The notes beneath the pieces were generated by a model. That model did no database searches, was not told where the DNA came from, and worked only from the letters and a program-made list of their open reading frames with translations. The translations under genes were made by a program, and so were the position numbers. Of a stretch of 64,000 nucleotides of DNA, positions 59,683 to 64,000 are shown in pieces (position 1 is the first letter of the stretch; each line of letters opens with the position of its first letter). This DNA comes from Streptomyces asoensis (GTDB taxonomy: Bacteria > Actinomycetota > Actinomycetes > Streptomycetales > Streptomycetaceae). The stretch spans positions 1,674,001 through 1,738,000 of the forward strand of contig NZ_CP049838.1 of the NCBI RefSeq assembly GCF_013085465.1, given 5' to 3'.

Positions 59683-60381
59683 ATGGCCTCCGTACTCATC
59701 GTCAACGACCAGTCCCTTCAACGCGTCGGCCTGCGCATGCTGCTGACCGCCGAGCCCGACCTGACCGTCGTGGGCGACACGGCGAGCGGGGCCGAAGCGG
59801 TCCGGATGAGCGCCGCGCTCCGTCCCGACGTCGTCCTGCTCGGCGGCCACCGCCCCGAGACGGACGACATCGAGACCATCCGCCGCATCGCCCACCCGCC
59901 GCGCCTCACCGCACTCCCCGGCCCCGTCGGACCGGGCGGGCAGCCGCCGCGGATCCTGGTACTGACCTCCACCGGTCACGAGGGGTACGCCTACGCCGCC
60001 CTGCGCGCCGGCGCCGGCGGATTCCTCCTGAAGGACGCCACACCCCACGAACTGACCGCGGCCATCCGCGTCGTGGCCGCCGGAGACGCCGTCATCACCC
60101 CCGAGCTGACCCGCGCGCTCATCGACACCGTCCGCCATGAGCGCGCCCCGCGCCCCGGCGAGCGGGCGGTAGGGCTCGACACCTTCACCGAGCGCGAACG
60201 CGACGTCCTCGTCGCCGTCGCCTCCGGCTGGTCCAACGCGGAGATCGCCGCACGGCTGTCCATCGCCCCGACCACCGTGAAGTCCCACGTCAGCCACATC
60301 CTCGCCAAGATCGGCGGCCGCGCCCGGGTCCAGGCGGTCGCCTTCGCCTACGAGTACGGCCTGGTGCGCCCGGCGGCCTGA
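59683..60381 (+). CDS. Atypical NarL/FixJ-type response regulator lacking the phospho-acceptor
   Basis: A 232-residue protein with an N-terminal receiver domain and a C-terminal LuxR helix-turn-helix (FTERERDVLVAVASGWSNAEIAARLSIAPTTVKSHVSHILAKI). In the receiver the phospho-acceptor position holds Gly54 (PDVVLLGG) where family members have Asp, and the acid pocket is Asn8-Asp9 instead of Asp-Asp. The switch Thr (LVLTSTG) and Lys (FLLKDA) remain. It therefore probably does not accept phosphate and may respond to a ligand or be constitutive, as known atypical regulators do. ATG 59683 (GGAG upstream) is preferred over 59668. No histidine kinase is adjacent. A palindrome in its leader suggests outside control. 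Confidence 0.9.
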   Translation: MASVLIVNDQSLQRVGLRMLLTAEPDLTVVGDTASGAEAVRMSAALRPDVVLLGGHRPETDDIETIRRIAHPPRLTALPGPVGPGGQPPRILVLTSTGHEGYAYAALRAGAGGFLLKDATPHELTAAIRVVAAGDAVITPELTRALIDTVRHERAPRPGERAVGLDTFTERERDVLVAVASGWSNAEIAARLSIAPTTVKSHVSHILAKIGGRARVQAVAFAYEYGLVRPAA

Positions 60382-60424
60382 CGACGGCCGCCCCGCTCCC
60401 CCGGAGCTCCGCGCCCCGCCCCCG

Positions 60425-61456
60425 TCAGGCCGGCGCGGCCGTGGTGCCGCGGCGGACGAGACGGGGGGTGAGGACGACCTCACGGGCTTCTGTGCGGCCC
60501 TGGTCGAGGCGTTCGACGGCGGCGGTCACCGCGTGCCGGGCCTGTTCCCGGGCGCCCTGGCTGACGGTCGTCAGGTTGAAGCAGCTCAGCCGGGAGAGCG
60601 TGTCGTCGTCGTAGCCGACCACGGAGACCTGCCCCGGGACGGCGACGCCCGCCCGGGCGAGGGCGGCGAGGACGCCGATGGCGCACTGGTCGTTGAAGGC
60701 GACGACCGCCGTGGGCAGGTCGCCGCCCTCGATGAGCCGACGGGCCGCGTGTTCGCCGCCCTCCTCGGTGTTGTCGCCGTGCAGCACCCGGATGCCGGCC
60801 TCGAGTCCGCGGCGGCGCATGGCCGTGCGGTACCCGCGGCGCCGGTCGGTGGCGATGACACCCCTGCCGCCGTCCACGTAGACGATCTCGCGGTGTCCGA
60901 GATCGACCAGGTGGTCGACGATCTGACCCACGCCCTCGTCGTCCGCGGTGCGTACGACGTCCAGGCCCGCGTCGGCGATCCGGCGGCCCACCGCGATGAC
61001 GGGTGACTTGCGGTCGAGGGCGGCGAGGGTGTCGGCGGGGGCGGTCGGGCCCAGCAGGATCAGCGCCTCGCTGCGGAAGGCCAGCAGTGTCTCCACGGCG
61101 GTGTGCTCGTCGCGGGTGCGGGTGAGGGTGCTCAGGACGAGGTCGTAACCGACGTCCTCCGCGGCCGTGTGCAGCTGCTCGACGAGTTCGGCGTGGAACG
61201 GACTGTGGATGTCTACCATGACGCCGAGCAGCCGGGTGCGCCTGCTGGCCAGCATGCTGGCCGTGCGGTCCACCTGGTAGCCGAGATCGGCGGCCGCCCG
61301 CAGGACCCGCTCCCGGGTCCGCTCGCTCGGGCCGGGCACTCCGCGCAGCACCAGGGAGACCGAGGCGGTGGACACACCCACCCGCGCGGCCACGTCCTCC
61401 AGCCTGGGGCGCTTGTGCGTGCCGTTCCCCCGACGTGCGGAATCACCCTCGTCCAC
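60425..61456 (-). CDS. LacI-family regulator of the adjacent ABC importer
   Basis: A 343-residue repressor. The LacI helix-turn-helix (RLEDVAARVGVSTASVSLVLRGV) is near residue 17-39, followed by the hinge GYQVDRTASMLASRRT and a sugar-binding-type sensor domain ending in VVGYDDDTLSRLSCFNLTTVSQ. The GTG at 61456 has GGGAGG 5 nt upstream; a longer frame to 61513 lacks a ribosome binding site. It is divergent from a sugar ABC importer with a matching perfect palindrome in the gap. Confidence 0.92.
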   Translation of the reverse strand: MDEGDSARRGNGTHKRPRLEDVAARVGVSTASVSLVLRGVPGPSERTRERVLRAAADLGYQVDRTASMLASRRTRLLGVMVDIHSPFHAELVEQLHTAAEDVGYDLVLSTLTRTRDEHTAVETLLAFRSEALILLGPTAPADTLAALDRKSPVIAVGRRIADAGLDVVRTADDEGVGQIVDHLVDLGHREIVYVDGGRGVIATDRRRGYRTAMRRRGLEAGIRVLHGDNTEEGGEHAARRLIEGGDLPTAVVAFNDQCAIGVLAALARAGVAVPGQVSVVGYDDDTLSRLSCFNLTTVSQGAREQARHAVTAAVERLDQGRTEAREVVLTPRLVRRGTTAAPA

Positions 61457-61531
61457 TTGCGCCTCCCCGCCGAAAACTCCCCGTGCAACACCCTTGACAC
61501 GCTCACGAAACAAGGCTGATAGTACCAGAAC

Positions 61532-61545
61532 TTAAAGCGCTTTAA
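61532..61545. promoter_or_regulatory. LacI-type operator (perfect palindrome)
   Basis: TTAAAGCGCTTTAA is an exact 14-bp palindrome with the central CG step of LacI operators, 76 bp from the lacI start and 176 bp from the ABC importer start. It differs from the site family at 12757-18212. The rest of the 61457-61720 gap shows no gene. Confidence 0.75.
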
Positions 61546-61720
61546 ATTGTCCTGATGTTCCGACCAGGTCGGTCCGGCGCCCACAAGGCGCCCGCCCCCG
61601 ACTCGGCCGCGACCCCACCGCGAACGAACCCGCGAGCGAACCGCGACCCACCCGCGAACCGCGAGCGCAGGGACCCTCCCGTAGCCGCCGATCCCCCCTG
61701 CACAGTGAGGTGCACGCAGC

Positions 61721-62740
61721 ATGAATCGCACGTCCCTTCCCCGTTCCCGCAGAACCGTCTCCCTCGTGGCCGTGGCCGCGGCGGCCGCACTGACCCTCGC
61801 GGGCTGCTCCAGCGGCTCCGGCGGCAAGAAAGCCGAAGAGGAGGCGGGCAACGTCTCCGCGGGCAAGGCCGACACCCCTCGCATGACCATCGCGATGGTG
61901 ACCCACGCGCCCTCCGGCGACACGTTCTGGGACACCATCCGCAAGGGCGCCGAGGCCGCCGCCGCCAAGGACAACGTCAAGCTGATCTACTCCAACGACG
62001 AGACGGCCGGCGACCAGGCCAACCTGGTGCAGAACGCGATCGACCAGAAGGTCGACGGCATCGCGGTCACCCTCGCCAAGCCGGACGCGCTCAAGGACGT
62101 GGTCGCCAAGGCCGAGCAGGCCGGTATCCCGGTCGTCGGCCTCAACGCCGGCCTGGGCGTCTGGAAGGAGCAGGGCCTACTGTCGTTCTTCGGGCAGGAC
62201 GAGTCCGTCTCCGGCCAGGCGCTCGGCACCAAGATCAACGGCACCGGGGCCAAGCACGCCCTCTGTGTGATCCAGGCACAGGGAGACGTCAACCTCGAGG
62301 AACGCTGCGCCGGCGTGAAGAAGACCTTCGGCGGCAAGACCGACATCCTCTATGTCAACGGCACGGACATGCCGTCCGTGAAGTCGACGATCACCGCCAA
62401 GCTCAAGCAGGACAGCTCCATCGACGAGGTGGTCACCCTCGGCGCCCCCGTCGCGCTGACGGCGGTGCAGTCGGTGTCCGAGTCGGGCAGCAAGGCCAAG
62501 GTCGCCACCTTCGACCTCAACAAGGACCTCGTCTCCGCCATCGAGAAGGGCAGCATCCAGTTCGCCGTCGACCAGCAGCCCTACCTCCAGGGCTACCTGT
62601 CGGTCGACTCGCTGTGGCTCTACAAGACCAACGGCAACTTCAGCGGCGGCGGCGAGCAGCCCGTGCTGACCGGCCCGGCCTTCGTCGAGAAGTCCAACGT
62701 CGAGGCCGTCGCCAAGTTCGCCGCGAAGGGCACCAGGTGA
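61721..62740 (+). CDS. Sugar ABC importer substrate-binding lipoprotein
   Basis: A 339-residue periplasmic-type binding protein anchored by a lipid. The lipobox LTLAGC places the modified Cys at residue 29. The type I fold is shown by IAMVTHAPSGDTFWDTIRKGAEAAA, NDETAGDQANLVQNAIDQKVDGIAV, VVGLNAG, FVDQ-like FAVDQQPYLQGYLSVDSL and TGPAFV. It resembles ribose/fructose/inositol-type binding proteins. The ATG at 61721 has GTGAGGTG upstream. The gene order binding protein, permease, ATPase matches fructose-type FrcBCA systems. Confidence 0.93.
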   Translation: MNRTSLPRSRRTVSLVAVAAAAALTLAGCSSGSGGKKAEEEAGNVSAGKADTPRMTIAMVTHAPSGDTFWDTIRKGAEAAAAKDNVKLIYSNDETAGDQANLVQNAIDQKVDGIAVTLAKPDALKDVVAKAEQAGIPVVGLNAGLGVWKEQGLLSFFGQDESVSGQALGTKINGTGAKHALCVIQAQGDVNLEERCAGVKKTFGGKTDILYVNGTDMPSVKSTITAKLKQDSSIDEVVTLGAPVALTAVQSVSESGSKAKVATFDLNKDLVSAIEKGSIQFAVDQQPYLQGYLSVDSLWLYKTNGNFSGGGEQPVLTGPAFVEKSNVEAVAKFAAKGTR

Positions 62741-63816
62741 TGAGTGTGACGCAGCAGGCTGCGCCGGCGGTGACCACACCGCCGGCCTCCGGCCCGAAAC
62801 AGACCGACGGCCGGACCTCTCAACGCCCCCTGGCTCTGCGGCTGTTGGCGCGTCCCGAGGTGGGGGTGTTCCTCGGTGCGGTCGCGGTGTACGTGTTCTT
62901 CCTGATCGCGGCGCCGCCGGTGCGTGACGGCAGTTCGATGGCCAACATCCTGTACCAGTCGTCGACGATCGGGATCATGGCGCTGCCGGTGGCGCTGCTG
63001 ATGATCGGCGGCGAGTTCGACCTGTCGGCGGGTGTCGCCGTCATCACCTCGGCGCTCACCGCGTCCATGCTGAGCTACCAACTCACCACGAACATCTGGG
63101 TCGGGGTGATCGTCGCCCTGGCCGTGTCGCTGGGGGTCGGCTTCCTCAACGGCTGGATGGTGGTCAGGACCGGGCTGCCGAGCTTCCTGATCACCCTGGG
63201 CACGTTCCTGATCCTCCAGGGTGTCAACCTCGCGGTGACCAAGCTGGTCACCACGAACGTGGCCACCGACGACATCAGTGACATGGACGGCTTCGGCCAG
63301 GCGAAGAAGGTCTTCGCCTCGTCCTTCGACGTCGGCGGCGTCCAGGTCAAGATCACCATCGTGTACTGGCTGGTCTTCGCGGCCATCGCCACCTGGGTCC
63401 TGCTGCGGACGAAGTACGGCAACTGGGTCTTCGCGGTGGGCGGTAACAAGGAGAGCGCGCGGGCGGTCGGCGTGCCCGTGACGTTCACGAAGATCTCGCT
63501 GTTCATGCTGGTCGGTTTCGGTGCCTGGTTCGTCGGGATGCACCAGCTGTTCACCTTCAACACGGTGCAGTCCGGCGAGGGTGTCGGGCAGGAGCTGATC
63601 TACATCTCCGCGGCCGTCATCGGCGGCTGTCTGCTGACCGGCGGCGCCGGCTCGGCGATCGGCCCGGTCTTCGGGGCGTTCATGTTCGGGATGGTGCAGC
63701 AGGGCATCGTCTACGCCGGCTGGAACCCCGACTGGTTCAAGGCCTTCCTCGGCGTCATGCTCCTGGGCGCCGTCCTGATCAATCTGTGGGTCCAGCGCAC
63801 GGCCACCCGGAAGTGA
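62740..63816 (+). CDS. Sugar ABC importer permease
   Basis: A 358-residue membrane protein of the RbsC/FrcC type with about 8-10 helices. The EAA-like region is seen in LPVALLMIGGEFDLSAGVAVITSALTASML, and GGSAIG-type and SAAVIGGCLLTGGAGSAIGPVFGAFMF near the end. The ATG shares one base with the preceding stop (TGATG), so it is coupled to the binding protein. A stretch GVNLAVTKLV and DFDVGGVQV marks a long extracytoplasmic loop. Confidence 0.93.
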   Translation: MSVTQQAAPAVTTPPASGPKQTDGRTSQRPLALRLLARPEVGVFLGAVAVYVFFLIAAPPVRDGSSMANILYQSSTIGIMALPVALLMIGGEFDLSAGVAVITSALTASMLSYQLTTNIWVGVIVALAVSLGVGFLNGWMVVRTGLPSFLITLGTFLILQGVNLAVTKLVTTNVATDDISDMDGFGQAKKVFASSFDVGGVQVKITIVYWLVFAAIATWVLLRTKYGNWVFAVGGNKESARAVGVPVTFTKISLFMLVGFGAWFVGMHQLFTFNTVQSGEGVGQELIYISAAVIGGCLLTGGAGSAIGPVFGAFMFGMVQQGIVYAGWNPDWFKAFLGVMLLGAVLINLWVQRTATRK

Positions 63817-63824
63817 CCACCCTT

Positions 63825-64000
63825 ATGACTACGACCAACGACATCGCGGCCGAGGACACCCCGGTCGTCGAGCTGAAGGCCACCGGCAAGTCCTACGGCA
63901 ACATCCGTGCCCTGCACGGCGTCGACCTCGCCGTCCGTCCCGGCCAGGTGACCTGTGTCCTCGGCGACAACGGCGCCGGCAAGTCGACGCTCATCAAGAT
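63825..64000 (+). CDS. Sugar ABC importer ATPase, 5' part only
   Basis: The first 58 codons of an ATP-binding subunit are inside the window; the rest is cut off. The Walker A motif GDNGAGKST is visible near residue 50, preceded by SYGNIRALHGVDLAVRPGQVTCVL, a typical ABC N-terminus. The ATG at 63825 lies 8 bp after the permease stop. It completes a binding protein-permease-ATPase operon; whether it is a single- or double-domain ATPase cannot be told here. Confidence 0.92.
   Translation, partial: MTTTNDIAAEDTPVVELKATGKSYGNIRALHGVDLAVRPGQVTCVLGDNGAGKSTLIK

Noticed and set aside
1..64000. tRNA, rRNA, origin of replication or phage attachment sites
   Set aside because: No cloverleaf with anticodon, no rRNA core, no DnaA-box cluster and no integrase gene was recognised by eye; a tRNA scan could still reveal one.
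1..64000. bldA-dependent TTA codons
   Set aside because: None was noticed in the genes I spot-checked, but I did not survey every codon, so no claim is made.

Overview
The window is a high-GC (about 70%) actinobacterial chromosome segment that reads as Streptomyces. The grounds are the codon bias and the gene families: AfsR/SARP regulators with BTAD and NB-ARC domains, several SpoIIE-type PP2C phosphatases with PAS/GAF sensors, a type III polyketide synthase, GTG starts, 4-nt start/stop overlaps, and Tat- and Sec-exported enzymes. It looks like accessory or chromosome-arm DNA. No rRNA, tRNA, CRISPR array, intact insertion sequence or replication origin was seen.

Layout. 0-2 kb: an intracellular thermolysin-family (M4) protease translationally coupled to an emfourin-like inhibitor. 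2.3-7 kb: a PAS-GAF-PP2C-ATPase phosphatase, a lone type III PKS and a membrane protein. 7.4-9.6 kb: an eroded stretch holding an IS630-type transposase remnant and a metY/metX deletion scar against which an OsmC gene abuts. 9.6-11.3 kb: an NADPH-type oxidoreductase and a MerR regulator with a MerR-style promoter. 11.4-18.2 kb: two GcvT/LigM-like tetrahydrofolate-dependent demethylases, metF, purU, folD and a LacI regulator, with matching operator-like palindromes in front of the transcription units. 18.3-26.3 kb: a seven-gene aromatic catabolic operon (two fumarylacetoacetate-hydrolase-family enzymes, a cyclase-family enzyme, a flavin monooxygenase, an ACMSD-like amidohydrolase, an extradiol dioxygenase and an SDR) divergent from a LysR regulator. 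26.5-29.3 kb: an MFS exporter and an Rrf2 regulator divergent from an NmrA-like protein. 29.3-34 kb: a kdp potassium ATPase operon led by a 27-residue membrane peptide gene. 34-39.4 kb: two divergent PP2C phosphatases and a TetR regulator. 39.4-47.8 kb: an exported M19-like dipeptidase with an F5/8C domain, an L-glutamate-oxidase-like enzyme, an epimerase, two alpha/beta hydrolases and an AraC regulator. 47.8-53.8 kb: two tandem SARP/NB-ARC regulators, one with a very long repeat-built linker. 54-60.4 kb: a hydrolase, small exported proteins, a membrane protein, a PBP4-type DD-peptidase and a response regulator without its phospho-acceptor. 60.4-64 kb: a LacI regulator divergent from a sugar ABC importer cut by the window edge.

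How genes work together. The 11.4-18.1 kb block forms a closed C1 loop. LigM-like enzymes move a methyl group from a methoxylated substrate to THF, MetF oxidises methyl-THF to methylene-THF, FolD takes it to formyl-THF, and PurU releases formate and regenerates THF. The adjacent ring-cleavage operon plausibly consumes the demethylated aromatic. The two blocks together look like a methoxy-aromatic (lignin-type) catabolic island with its own LacI and LysR control. This is the most interesting system in the window, although the substrate is inferred rather than shown.
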